Shown here: positions 25,801-34,633 of the stretch, piece after piece | How positions within the stretch are numbered: the stretch's first letter is position 1 | How the letters are laid out: each line of letters opens with the position of its first letter | Origin: Schistosoma mansoni | Lineage: Eukaryota > Platyhelminthes > Trematoda > Strigeidida > Schistosomatidae | Direction: 5' to 3' | Assembly: GCF_000237925.1 (NCBI RefSeq) | Contig: NC_031495.1 | Coordinates: forward strand, 17,371,749-17,435,748 | Length of the DNA: 64,000 bases | Position numbers and translations under genes: made by a program | The notes under the pieces: generated by a model | Told to the model about the DNA's origin: nothing | Seen by the model: the letters and a program-made list of their open reading frames with translations, nothing else | The model's database searches: none

Positions 25801-28800
25801 GTTGACATGCATTCCACTTTCGATTGGTGCTACATGCTACTCGTATCTGTTAACATAAGTAGCATAAACCACACTATTGTTTACCCTAGTTATTTCCGTA
25901 TTTCCACTTACTTATATTCTTTAATCATACCATTTCTTTAATATGATAAATTGGTCATTTACGACTGACTGTAGTTAAAAATGAACTATCTAAGACAAAA
26001 AGAAATAATAGAACACAGTATTATTTTTTTTACTTCGACTAATGTGTATATGAAATGTGTTAAGTATACATCATGGTTTTAAAATAAGAATAATTCGCCA
26101 AAATCAATTTTAAACATTCTGTTTAATCAATTAACTAAAATATTTTGTTGCAGTTAGGGTTAGTATTTTTCTTTTTTTCTCTCTTTCTCTTAAATAAAAA
26201 AGATTTCTTTTATGCTTCTCGGTAGAAATGAATTATTCACAATGGACTACAAATAATAATATGGTCCATGCAAAAAAATATGTTCATTTAACAATTAAAT
26301 TCATCTTTTTTTAATTAATCTCAGTTCACATATCAACAAAATCAATTTTAATGAATGTTTTATAAAATTTATTTAACTGAAAATAATTTTAACGAAATTC
26401 CATTTAAAGTAGTTTTTTATTAAAAAAATATCCACAAAACCGCCTCCGATAATGATCATATGCTCACTAGTGACTGGCTCCATGAGGTATTTCCTGGAGT
26501 TCTATTGAGAACCAGTGATCAGTGGAGTTCAACCAAGTCTGTTGTCAGATAGTAACTCACTGAAGACATTGGTGAGTAGTTGCTCAATTTCGTGGATTGG
26601 TTGAGATTAGACATTAACACCGTTGCATGCCGGCTCAGTGGTCTATCGGTTAAGCGCTCGCGCGCGAGACTGGTAGGTCCTTGGTTCGAATCTCGCGAGG
26701 CGGGATCGTGGATGCACACAGCTGAGGAGTCCCACAATAGGACGAAACGGCCGTCCAGTGCTTCCAGGTTTTCTATGGTGGTCTAGCTTCAATTGAATCA
26801 TGATTTCAACTATGAAAATACTGAAATCTCCACAAAACCCCTTCTGATATATAAATTTTATTAATTTAGGTTAAAAAAATGGCTTACATATTATGCAGTG
26901 TTGTTTTTTAAAGTTGGTAGAAAATCTTTTCCATTCTGTCGGTGTTGTCTCCTTCCATTTATGACGACAATAAAAGATCTACTCCTAAATTATCCAGCCC
27001 AGGAAGTATGTTAGCAAAAGCATCTGCTTCAACTCTCTCATCTTCATTTTTAAAATTTCCTCTAACCAGATCATATATATATATATCGATGGATAAACGA
27101 GAGCTATACTACATATATGTGTATTTGGAAAAGTTTTGAAGCACTGTTAAACATATTTTCAGGATCGAGATCATAAAGTTTAATATTAGGATGCGTCTTG
27201 TTTGCTGGAACTTAATTGGTATCAATTATATGGCTTCACCTATTCGTATCTTCAATACTTTCTAATTATCAATAGCTCTTCAATTAATGCCAGTTTGTGT
27301 TGAAAATTAACTTCAGATTAAGTGATTTCCACAAATCACTATCCCAATAGTAAGCACACAGTTAAAAATTGTATTTTATAACAATAAAAAGCAAATCGAT
27401 TCATGAATACAAATTATCAAAATTTAATTACATGTTTATTTGTTCACTTTAGTTGTGTATAGGTTAATTAATGTAAACCGAGTAATATCTTGCTTTTGTG
27501 TATTATGCGATCCATTTTACTGTAGATTTTTCTATACTACCGGTTTTAATTATTCCACTCATTAGTGTTTAATTACATACTGATCGACAAAAAAATAATG
27601 ACCAAAATCCATCCTACTTTATATATTTTTTCCCTCTAATCATCAACTAAAATTGCGTTACATTGGAAAAATATTATCTTATTACTAACTATGGAACACA
27701 TTTCATCTAATAATGTTATTCTTAAAAAAAATACCTATCCATACAGTCATAGATACTCAAGTGAGCATACAATTTAATTGATCGATTTCCCTGTCTTCTT
27801 GTTTTACTCCTACTCATTTCTTTTTATGTTTGCAACGTAGAATTCAACATCACTTGTTGCTATCGATTTTGGTTTTAAATGCATTTTTGGCAAAGACTGA
27901 ATACTCTCTCTCCCTATATATATATATATATATATATGCGGAAGTTACAGTATTATTCAGTCATATCAGTGTCTATTAATAAAATATCTATATTTATCCG
28001 TTTTGAAAATTATCTATTTCAGTGATATTAATAAGGTTTGACTAATCAATTATTAAGCATATTAATCATTGAAAATCTCTAACTTATATATTGTTATTTG
28101 ACTTCCTTTGTTTAAGGATTAACACTGGCCAATGCTAATCGTTCTAAGTGTTGATTACATTTCAATTTGGTTATTGTGGTTAGTATTATTGACTTTTCGT
28201 TAAAACAATGTGTAGACTGAATGAGGATCATTGTGAAGTGTTTGGAATCATTGGATTGATAAGTTGATGTCAGTGGGTAACTGTAGCATTCGACCTTTGT
28301 ACTCAGCCTGGAGGTATCTTTTGCGATAAAGGAGTGTACGCAATAGCAAGTCAGAGGAAATCTTGAAGAGAGAAAAACAGGAAAAAAGTAAGCTATAGAC
28401 TCAGTACGGACGTAAAACGCATTTAATAATGAAACCAATAGGTCACAGTTGGCGATTTCACAGGAATGAAACTAAGTCGATCTGACAGTCAAAACTAGAG
28501 CTTAATAGAGTAAATTTTCGAATGTGTCCTATGTTTGCCTTTCTGGAGCGTAAACGCCAATGAAATTTCACTGTATTTGACCTAGATTGTGTTTGTAGAA
28601 AACAGACATTTTACTGATCGATTTCTAGTCAACTACGTATATAATAGATAGCTTTTGTAGGCAAACACTATTTGACCATCTTTCGTATGCCTTATTTTTG
28701 AATCCAATACTATTTTATACGATTCACATTCAGAGACGTTTTTATCCAGTCTTGTTGCTTAGTTAAACGTATCCATTGCGCATGTTAATAGCTTTTTGAT

Positions 28801-31800
28801 TTAACTGACTGATTCTAACACTAATGGCATTCTAGACTGCTGTTTACTTAGAAAGATTTCTAAAACATGCCCAGAGATAAATAATTACTCAGTGTTACTA
28901 TTTTTATATCCTCCAACAAAATTTGTGGTTTTTTTCAAGAACCTACTGTAAACAGTGCTGTTGATTCATTTAACTATTCATATGTATTGAATATTGTCTG
29001 ATATTAGTTTCCTTTTTCTCTCTCCCTCGTTGGCTTACGTATAGAAATGTTCAATGATTATTTCCTAATTTATTATGCGATCATCAAATTACATAAACTG
29101 CAGTTTGATACTACTAATTTATTCAGCAATTATCATAATTAACTATTTATGGTGATTTTAACGGAATAAATATATTTTGAATTTTGTAATAGTACTATCT
29201 GAGGTACGTTAGAATAAGATAGTTCATTAATTTTACGTCGACTACTTAATAAATTGGCTTGTCGATTGTTGTTATATCTCCTGGTGAATTATGAATGGTT
29301 ATAACAATTGTCTATATTTAAGTATCTGATTATTAAAATTCCATTATAATATTTTCTCGTTATTCATAAATTGAACAGCATTATTCAGTTGATTTTAATG
29401 GGATAGACAAAAATGATATCTAGCACTGGATGTGTAATGTTTTCAAGTTAATCAGTAAGTTTACTGGTTAACTATGTAATAAGGTGGCCTGAAAAGTTTT
29501 TAAACCTATCCCTGTAGTTTGTTCTCTCCTCTGATTCCTTCAATATATCCACTGGATTTCTTAAATAAATTTTCACTAATTTCATTTAATTCTTATTCTA
29601 AATTATTAACAAAATCCAACCCACCCTCCCAAGAAAGAAATCAGTGTTCCTTGAAAAAAATGGCACAAATTGTTTGAAAAGGAAATACTGAACGTAAAGG
29701 TTATCAATTACCGAGATTTCAACGGAAAGGAAAGTGAAAAATTACTGACGAACAATTTAATTGAACCTCACCCACTGTTCTATGATGTGTGTGACTTTCA
29801 AATATATTTACTGTTATTAATATGTTAGGATTGTGACCAACAAAAAGTTGTAAATAGTTGTATATTCGAACTACTCCACTCAAGATGAACATAGTCGATA
29901 GAGAGTGATCGACCATAATAACAAAAGGGAAATTCAGACTCTTACATTTATTTATAGTTGTTTTAAAAAAGGAATTAGCAGTGAACTGATTAATTAGAGA
30001 TAATGAAGTCCATAATACATGTGTATATGTAACCAACAACACGTTAGTTAATGTAACATTAATTGAAGGTTTTTTCGACGATTGGTTTAGTTTGTATGCT
30101 GTATTCGTCACAGAATGGTTTTAGTTAAGATGCCGTTAAAAACTAGGAGGCATTGAATGGTTGAACTCGTCAACACTGCGCACTACAACAGTGCTTCAAA
30201 TAGGACTCAGAACCTTCAGTTTTCACAATGGACTACCACGAAATAAAATCGTTCGGTGGCGAATACAGCCCATATTGTAAAATGAATTGTTAACAGTAAA
30301 TTTTGTTACTATTATCTTTAACTGGAGAATAGATATTTTGTAAAATGATAATATTAATAGGGACTTCAAATTTGACATTTATTTTCAATTCCCCAGTTAG
30401 ATTAAACAATCTTTCAGATCGTTTACGTCGCATAAAGAAAAAGATAGAGATAAAAAAAAGGCGAAAATCTCTGTGACACTTATTATCATTTCACCCTTTT
30501 CTCTCAAAGGTCTTTCTTTGAGTTTTTGTTCTAGAGGGAATTTTCTTCCTTTTACTTCATCGATATATTTGCTTCCTGAATATGAAAGATGATTAACTGA
30601 TAGAAATATCAATGGTATAAAATCAAAGAAACAAACGTTTTAGTATTTTTTCGCGTTTGAATTTTTAAACATTCAAATATACAGTGAAAGATGTTTTGGA
30701 CCTTCCTCATATTTGAAAATTGATGAAAGTCCATATTTGATTACTAACGTTTTGTAGCACCAGAATTTATTAACTGATATTTCCATATTCCAACCCAATG
30801 TCAAGTTGTCAGTTGCAACCAATTAATTGCACAGTTCGATAACATATATAGTACATAGATTTAGTATTGTGTTTGAATTTGAAAGAGAAACCAAAAATAT
30901 GTATATCATTTTATCGATCGTTGTATTCCCAAATGAGAATGAACTCAATATTCATGATATAGACTGAAAAATCTCCTCTTTGTTAAATCAACAAAATATT
31001 TTAGATGTAAGACAAGTAAATTAATGTAATCAACAATGATACCAAATGATTTTCTATTTTACACAAATATCAGTGTTACCTAATATTTAATATATTAATC
31101 TTTATTTAATTGTGGCAACATTTTGTTCAATTCTTAGTAGTTATCGAATTCTACTAAAACTATGTGGAGGCTGAGATTGATGTTTCTGGACTTAACAGGG
31201 AGGGCTAGGTGGAAAAAGGACCAATCGGAACTCTAGGTTGCCCGTACTAGTGTATGCGTCATTAGTTTGGTCGTATAAGTCAGGGTATTTAAATTGGCAA
31301 TCGTATTTCGTGATAATCGTATAGCTAAGGGCATAACATTTCTACCTAACTCTTTGTTGATAATTTTGATTTTCATGGTGTCCATTTAATGATTAAAGAA
31401 GAATTAACAGTTGTTTACTTCTTTATTGTTACCTTTAATCTCTTTTGTCACTTGTATTTTCGTAGCTAATTTCATGAAACATGGTTTTACATTACTTCTA
31501 GCTATATTCTACAAAAAACGAATATATATGTGATGTATGAATTATACGGTATTCGTCTCTCATTTCTCCAGAGGAGGAGGCAAAAATAAGAACTACCGTA
31601 ATACTTCTTCTTGAGTTTCTTAGTAATCCGACTCATGATAGGCTGCAAACACTTGATGGAATTGAGTGAGTATAGGCGGTTAACGAACATGATTAGTGAA
31701 TTGGAAGAAATCTGAAACAGGAAAGGTTATGGAGAATACTGCGTGTTTGTAAAAACTTTTACTTATTAGTTAAAGCAATCCACCGTATAGGGTAACAAGA

Positions 31801-34613
31801 ATTATTTTTGGAACATTATTTGGTAAATTAATAATGTTTACCGGAAAAGTTGATGCGGTACTCTTTTTCACGGGGATCATAGAAGAAATCCCTATATGGT
31901 ATATAAAAGTTATTCAGTACTCCCTATTTTTCGTTATGGTAATCGATTGATATTTAATTGTCTTCAGAAAGGAAAAAATTATTTTTCACGTGCTTACCCT
32001 TGTAAATATAAAAAAAACTATTTGTGAAATAAGTTAATAAATAAACCAAACTAAACCACGACATATTCGCTCATAATTCATATCCAGTTCTAAGTTGCTC
32101 TCATATTAATAAATTATGATTTATTTTTCATAGACTAATCTGAATATTTTTTCACAACAATTTATATTACTTAACCACACCAAATTTGGTGATATTGGTA
32201 AAAATAACGAGAATAATATTTTAAACTGCCTTACAGAATACTATTACTAACATTTGAATAATAAGTAGTACATTGAAAATTGTTAATATTAAATACTGTG
32301 AAGGAATTGCGTAATAAACACAATGGCTTTAAAACAGAAAAAGCTATGGCAGTGAATCATGCGTCAAACGAAAGCTGTAGAACAAATTAGGGACAAATAA
32401 GTGTTAACGTTTTACAAGCTTCGAATTAAATGAAATAACGTCCCCAAAAATAGCTTCCGCAATATGTCATAGCTTCTTGCTTATCTGTTCATATCACTTA
32501 TATTAATCCATATAGATAATTACAGATACAAATCGGATTGAGAAAATATGGTTCTGGTTCGAAGAAATTCAAAGCGTAACATATAATCTCTAGATGTAAT
32601 AAAATCCAGAAGCACATTAATACGGACTCAGTTTAACAATTCATACAGAAAAGTTTGACGAACCACATCTTTAGACATTTTCCGAACGAAGTGGTCAACA
32701 CAACCACAAGGAAACCCGAATACAAAAAACTCTTCAAGACATCCAGTCAGATATATTGTATGTAGAACGGACTGATTTAACGCTTGTAGCATTGGTAAAT
32801 GACTCACTTCCTGTTGGAATTGGTTCGAATCGCATTATCCAGCATGATAGTGATAACTCGATCGAATCACTCAACTAAAAGAGCACAACACTACCAAAAC
32901 GTTCTATGGATCATAATATAATGGTGGGAAATCAACAAATAAGAATGATAACAAATGATAAACATAGGTGTAAAACGCTGTTTCAAATTATTTGTTTCAT
33001 ATCTGAGTCAGTATATTGACGGATTTATTAGTTTTCAGAAAAGAAGAGTATTTCTAGGGTTAGGAAAGTGGTAAATAAACACATCTGACAATAGAGGATT
33101 TTTGTCATAGTTTTATATTTTATTGGCCTTGAATTGTTTTGACTTTCTCCATAAATAATATCTACATGTATTTTAAAATCCTTGTGGTACTTATTGTTAT
33201 ATTTCGATTAGAATTATGAATAGTAACTTTTGAGAACTATTTATGGACCAATACGATACATATGTTTTTTATATAATTAGTAAGTAGCTAAACTATGGAT
33301 ATTCATGTTCCTCTTATTAAAAACTTTATTTTCACCCATAGACTATCATTATGCGATTTACCGTTCTTGAGTTATGCCCAGACTACTAATTTCAGTCTCT
33401 CACATTCACAACCACTTTTGACTAGATCTTGTACAAATGTTGTTTTCTATTTTGTGGCGAGATGTGGTCTGTTTGGTTGTATATAAACCCAGTATGTTTG
33501 AAATACAGGATCCATATCGCGGAGGCTGTGATAGGTGTTCTGAACTCAACAGACAGGGCTAAGCAGGAAGGCTGACCGATAAAGACTCTAGATTGTGTAT
33601 CATTGGTCCGGTCGATAATTCACTGTTCTCTAATTGGCAGTATCATTACATCATATATTGATAGGGTCACAAGTTGTAACACTTATAAGTAGGTAGGGAG
33701 TGAAAATCGGTTTAATTTGGTATGAATTTACGTCAGTGATTTTATGAATAATCTGATAGAACAGAAATATTGGATTGCTAATTGTTTGTTGTTCATAAGA
33801 CTTGCGTCCCAGTGCTAATGTTTGATTGCTAACACATTTCAAAGAGTGTAAATTCATAGCTGCTTCATATGGTTTACTGATTCATCTGTCACAGATATTT
33901 TTCATTCAGGATTATTCAACTTTCTATTTCTGAAAGGGAAGTTTATTTAGTAACAAGGAAGTTTTCTTAGTTTAATGTAAAATATTATTTGATGATTTTT
34001 TGAATACTAAATAGTATACACTTTCTGTACCCGAACACTTCACATTTATATATGTTTTCGACATAATATAACGTGATCAGTTTTAAAAATTCCTATTTTT
34101 TTCATTCCATATTTTACGTTTAACTATATCAAGTCCCAAGTAGCTGTCCACCAATGACATTAGAAAATATTTGCTCAGTTTCACAGTGTTTAGGGTTAAT
34201 TATGTAAACCATTGGATGTCTGATAAGTTGTCTAAAGGTTAAAGGTTCTGGATTCGATCCTCGCTTGGGTTGTGGGTAGATTCTGCTGAATTCTGTAGTA
34301 AAATAATACATCTGTTCACTGCTTCCTACTTTTCAATAACTTTTTAACTAAAATCAGCCCGTGATATAAAGCATGAAATTCACCATTCATCATGAACTGC
34401 TTATAGTAATCAAATGATTTATTCTTGTATTTGTATAATTTTACTTCAATATTCATTCAGAATTGATTTTTGAAATATCAAGTCATTAACAAGTGTTTAT
34501 AATATTTTTTGTCTTCTTTCTTCTTATAGAAAATGATTATTATCGGTATTTGTGTGGCGATTCTTATTTGTATTATTGTTGGAACGATTGTTGGTATGGT
34601 GCCAGGAATATGA
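4267..34613 (+). CDS. STX1A: Syntaxin-1 (plasma-membrane Qa-SNARE), complete
   Basis: The neuronal t-SNARE that pairs with SNAP-25 and synaptobrevin in exocytosis. Nine exons close in phase: 4267-4299, 4334-4517, 4554-4628, 4659-4732, 4767-4875, 7624-7697, 14570-14707, 17080-17190 and 34530-34613, for 293 aa (human syntaxin-1A has 288). Residues 1-12 form the Munc18-binding N-peptide ([12 protein letters not shown]). Habc follows, with [16 protein letters not shown], the SSPNQDE loop, ADLRIRKTQ and [12 protein letters not shown]. Next comes the linker [17 protein letters not shown], then the SNARE motif (about 195-260) with the zero-layer Gln at 229, exactly at an exon end ([15 protein letters not shown]). 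KKAVKYQ precedes a single C-terminal membrane span (268-290). Introns 1-4 are 34, 36, 30 and 34 bp; introns 5-8 are 2748, 6872, 2372 and 17339 bp. The ATG was chosen because the first exon matches the family N-peptide. Alternative last exons in intron 8 are not excluded. Confidence 0.96.
5890..6319 (-). repeat. ~520-bp SINE-like element, copy 2 (internally shortened)
   Basis: This has the same 5' end (CCCCAAATGCC in minus orientation) and the same ACACAAATATTGGTAC tail region as the copy at 1866-2388, but about 90 bp of the middle is missing and it is more diverged. It sits in syntaxin intron 5. Confidence 0.65.
6320..6974. other. Intron 5 sequence without recognised feature
   Basis: AT-rich sequence of syntaxin intron 5. 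The 69-aa plus-strand frame at 6404-6613 has no family marks. Nothing else was seen. Confidence 0.4.
6976..7166 (-). repeat. Retroelement 3' end with (TAAG)n tail
   Basis: In minus orientation a GC-rich stretch with the pieces GAGGGTTGGGCATGGGG and CGTAGAAAAACTAACTCGC ends in GTAAGTAAGTAAGTAAG. A short tandem tail after a GC-rich leader fits the 3' end of a non-LTR retrotransposon or its SINE partner. The family was not identified. Confidence 0.55.
7761..7844. repeat. (AT)42 microsatellite
   Basis: An uninterrupted AT dinucleotide run of 84 bp, starting 63 bp after the donor of syntaxin exon 6. It creates a spurious Ile-Tyr open frame that is not a gene. Confidence 0.97.
8235..8890 (-). repeat. 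RTE (SR2-like) LINE 3' end, split by a solo LTR
   Basis: The left part (8235-8379) and right part (8693-8890) match, piece by piece, the 3' UTR and end of the last coding segment of RTE copies elsewhere (CACAACGTAGAACCTGG, then AATTTAGAATCTCAGAATC). A solo LTR separates them. A similar segment without the LTR lies at about 60610-60960. Confidence 0.7.
8380..8687 (+). mobile_element. Solo LTR of a Ty3/Gypsy element
   Basis: The 308-bp block starts TGTTAGCGGG and ends ACAATTATAACA, the same ends as the two LTRs of the element at 51602-54783. It is flanked by a 5-bp direct repeat, GAAAG (8375-8379 and 8688-8692). It differs from those LTRs at roughly fifteen places by eye, so it is older than the copy in FEZ. 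It is a fossil with no coding part. Confidence 0.9.
9194..10230 (-). mobile_element. RTE-clade (SR2-like) LINE, 5'-truncated
   Basis: The minus strand holds a 266-codon open frame (9378-10178) with the C-terminal end of an RTE reverse transcriptase and its tail domain: [52 protein letters not shown] and [28 protein letters not shown]. The YADD box lies just past the truncation. The 3' end finishes in a short TGAC-type tail. An 8-bp ATAATACA repeat at both ends (9186-9193, 10231-10238) is a plausible target duplication. It lies in syntaxin intron 6 and is the best-preserved RTE C-terminus in the window, but lacks the endonuclease and most of the RT. Confidence 0.88.
10770..11475 (+). mobile_element. 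RTE-clade LINE 3' end, second subfamily
   Basis: A plus-strand frame (about 10787-11236) carries [39 protein letters not shown] and [17 protein letters not shown], the RTE C-terminal tail. A 3' UTR follows, ending in GTGACTGACTGACTGACTGA, the short tandem tail usual for RTE elements. It is more diverged from the other copies and 5'-truncated. Confidence 0.85.
11766..12075 (-). repeat. LTR-like 300-bp repeat, copy 1
   Basis: In minus orientation the block starts TGTAGTGAAC and ends near CCACATCACA. The same order of motifs (CAATCGAATGTATTTGAGCAC, a TATACTACTTATGT stretch, then CCACA) recurs at about 22534-22842 and 55770-56051. TG...CA ends and the length suggest solo LTRs of a decayed retroelement family. 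No clear target duplication was found, so a SINE or MITE is possible. Confidence 0.5.
12076..14149. other. Intron 6 sequence without recognised gene
   Basis: AT-rich sequence. Short open frames (127 aa minus at 12406-12789, 65 aa plus at 12793-12990) look like chance. A hydrophilic 37-codon run ending at a stop near 13192 has no recognisable match. Confidence 0.4.
14150..14268 (+). repeat. RTE LINE 3'-terminal fragment
   Basis: The pieces GGTGTTCATCTTGTTGTGC, GTATGGCAACTTTAACCGAT and GGTCCTACGTTGTAGATGAC match the extreme 3' end of the RTE copy at 61830-62781. Only the last ~110 bp are present. Confidence 0.7.
14708..15640. other. Intron 7, first part, nothing recognised
   Basis: AT-rich intronic sequence after the syntaxin SNARE exon. 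No repeats or frames of note were seen. Confidence 0.4.
15642..16060 (+). mobile_element. LTR and primer-binding-site fossil, probable Ty3/Gypsy
   Basis: A GC-richer block beginning TGATATGCTCGATGC is followed at about 15964 by TGGCGCCCAAACATAGG, which looks like a tRNA primer-binding site lying just after an LTR 3' end. No coding part was recognised after it. The family and exact LTR ends are uncertain. It is a broken remnant, older than the element in FEZ. Confidence 0.4.
16061..17079. other. Intron 7, last part, nothing recognised
   Basis: T-rich intronic sequence running up to the acceptor of the syntaxin exon at 17080. No feature was made out. Confidence 0.4.
17191..21594. other. Start of 17-kb intron 8, nothing recognised
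   Basis: AT-rich intron. The small open frames at 18726-18962, 18951-19187 and 20836-21021 have no family marks or useful splice sites. I looked for an alternative syntaxin membrane-anchor exon and did not find one I would defend. Confidence 0.4.
21597..21773 (+). repeat. Smα-type SINE with hammerhead ribozyme and inverted arms
   Basis: A tRNA-derived segment (B-box-like GGGTTCGGATCCC at 21647-21659) is followed by a hammerhead motif. The ends are an inverted pair: CATGAATCGATCAATGTT at 21605-21622 is the exact reverse complement of 21747-21764, and the match extends to about 27 bp with two mismatches. Schistosome Smα elements are known to encode active hammerheads; this copy looks structurally whole. 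Confidence 0.85.
21672..21730 (+). ncRNA. Type I hammerhead ribozyme, core intact
   Basis: The core CTGAGGA (21685-21691) fits CUGANGA. Stem II is GTCC paired with GGAC around a 7-nt loop, then GAAA (21707-21710), a minimal stem III (ACGGCCGT) and cleavage triplet GTT (after 21718). Stem I can form between GCACT upstream and AGTGC downstream. The very short stem III is typical of metazoan type I hammerheads, which are thought to work better as dimers. Confidence 0.85.
21975..22180 (-). repeat. Degenerate hammerhead SINE
   Basis: The minus strand keeps GAATGAAACGACCGTC and AGTGCTTCC downstream of a tRNA-like part, but the CUGANGA core reads TTGAGCA, so the ribozyme should be inactive. A relative of the copy 400 bp to the left, in opposite orientation. 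Confidence 0.65.
22534..22842 (-). repeat. LTR-like 300-bp repeat, copy 2
   Basis: In minus orientation the block starts TGTAGTGGAC, contains AATAAA and TATACTACTTATGT, and ends near CCACACCACAC. It is the same family as 11766-12075 and 55770-56051. Confidence 0.5.
22843..24195. other. Intron 8 stretch, nothing recognised
   Basis: AT-rich intronic DNA without frames or repeats that I could assign. Confidence 0.35.
24200..24718 (+). repeat. Decayed RTE LINE 3' end
   Basis: Pieces of the RTE tail remain on the plus strand: [10 protein letters not shown] corresponds to the GW..VRGGQ region, and [19 protein letters not shown] to [20 protein letters not shown] 3' UTR follows, ending in TTGAATAACTGACTGG. 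Interrupting stops and shifted frames show it is old. It belongs with the subfamily at 10770-11475. Confidence 0.65.
24897..25140 (-). repeat. Smα SINE with 39-bp inverted arms
   Basis: In minus orientation a tRNA-like segment (GACTCAGTAGCTGAGTGC as A box, GGGTTCGAGTC as B box) is followed by a hammerhead. The outer arms at 24897-24935 and 25102-25140 are reverse complements with six mismatches in 39 bp. This copy is the closest in the window to the classical Smα ribozyme sequence. Confidence 0.85.
24920..24990 (-). ncRNA. Smα hammerhead ribozyme, core altered
   Basis: On the minus strand the order is CTGACAA (24969-24963), GTCC-loop-GGAC stem II, GAAA (24948-24945), short CGCG stem III and cleavage triplet GTC. 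The core reads CUGACAA instead of CUGANGA, so the conserved G8 is replaced by A, which should abolish or strongly reduce cleavage. Confidence 0.75.
25141..25530. other. GC-richer flank of the Smα copy
   Basis: This block is less AT-rich than the intron around it and continues a sequence (TATCGAGGCAATACGCAC onward) that reads like repeat material. It ends with a small perfect hairpin, CGGTTA-6 nt-TAACCG. Family not identified. Confidence 0.3.
26590..26805 (+). repeat. Smα-type SINE with hammerhead ribozyme
   Basis: A tRNA-like domain (GCCGGCTCAGTGGTCTATCG as A-box region, TTGGTTCGAATCTC as B box) is followed by a hammerhead and the tail GTGCTTCCAGG...TGGTGGTCTAGCTTC, shared with the copy at 21597-21773. 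The end arms are only loosely inverted. The tRNA part is the best preserved of all copies here. Confidence 0.85.
26708..26768 (+). ncRNA. Type I hammerhead ribozyme, core intact
   Basis: Core CTGAGGA (26722-26728), stem II GTCC/GGAC around CACAATA, GAAA (26743-26746), minimal stem III ACGGCCGT and cleavage triplet GTC (after 26755). Stem I can pair with one internal mismatch. All strictly conserved core bases are present. Confidence 0.85.
26806..31079. other. Intron 8 stretch, nothing recognised except small repeats
   Basis: AT-rich intron. A (TA)n run lies at 27915-27937. The 108-aa frame at 28112-28438 and 130-aa frame at 29719-30111 (both minus) show no domain, biased composition only, and are judged chance. 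A degenerate SINE is listed at about 30135. Confidence 0.35.
30135..30262 (-). repeat. Very degenerate hammerhead-SINE relic
   Basis: The minus strand retains GTGCGCAGTGTTGACGAGTT followed by a decayed ribozyme region and a tail like that of the copy at 21975-22180. The core is no longer recognisable as functional. Confidence 0.4.
31130..31350 (+). repeat. LTR-like block, family B, copy 1
   Basis: It shares the order GGAGGCTGAGAT, ACTTAACAGGGAGGGCTA, TAGTTTGGTCGTATAAG and TAAATTGGCAATCGTAT with 33345-33690 and, in reverse, with 45068-45475. The family has TATA-like and AATAAA-like motifs in its best copy and is probably a set of solo LTRs. It is a decayed fossil. Confidence 0.45.
33345..33690 (+). 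repeat. LTR-like block, family B, copy 2
   Basis: Matches in order: TTGTACAAATGTTGTTTTC, ATGTGGTCTGTTTGGTTGT, TATATAAACCCAGTATG, GGCTGTGATAGGTGTTC and GTATCATTGGTCCGGTCG align with the reverse complement of 45068-45475. The 63-aa open frame inside is not a gene. Confidence 0.5.
34190..34340 (+). repeat. Degenerate hammerhead SINE
   Basis: A tRNA-like TTCTGGATTCGATCCTCG is followed 40 bp later by TGCTGAATTCTG...CTGTTCACTGCTTCC, which lines up with the ribozyme and tail of the intact copies, with the GGACGAAAC part eroded. It lies just upstream of the last syntaxin exon. Confidence 0.55.
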
Positions 34614-34627
34614 AAAGTTACCTGAAA

Positions 34628-34633
34628 AATAAA
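34628..34633 (+). terminator. Poly(A) signal candidate of syntaxin
   Basis: An AATAAA hexamer lies 14 bp after the syntaxin stop codon, followed by an ATT-rich microsatellite. This close spacing would give a very short 3' UTR; further hexamers occur downstream, so other sites may be used. Confidence 0.35.

Noticed and set aside
28112-28438. 108-aa minus-strand open frame in intron 8
   Set aside because: No motifs, no splice sites that give it partners, and composition typical of chance frames in this DNA.
29719-30111. 130-aa minus-strand open frame in intron 8
   Set aside because: It is long for chance but of low-information composition, with no domain and no homologous pattern elsewhere in the window.
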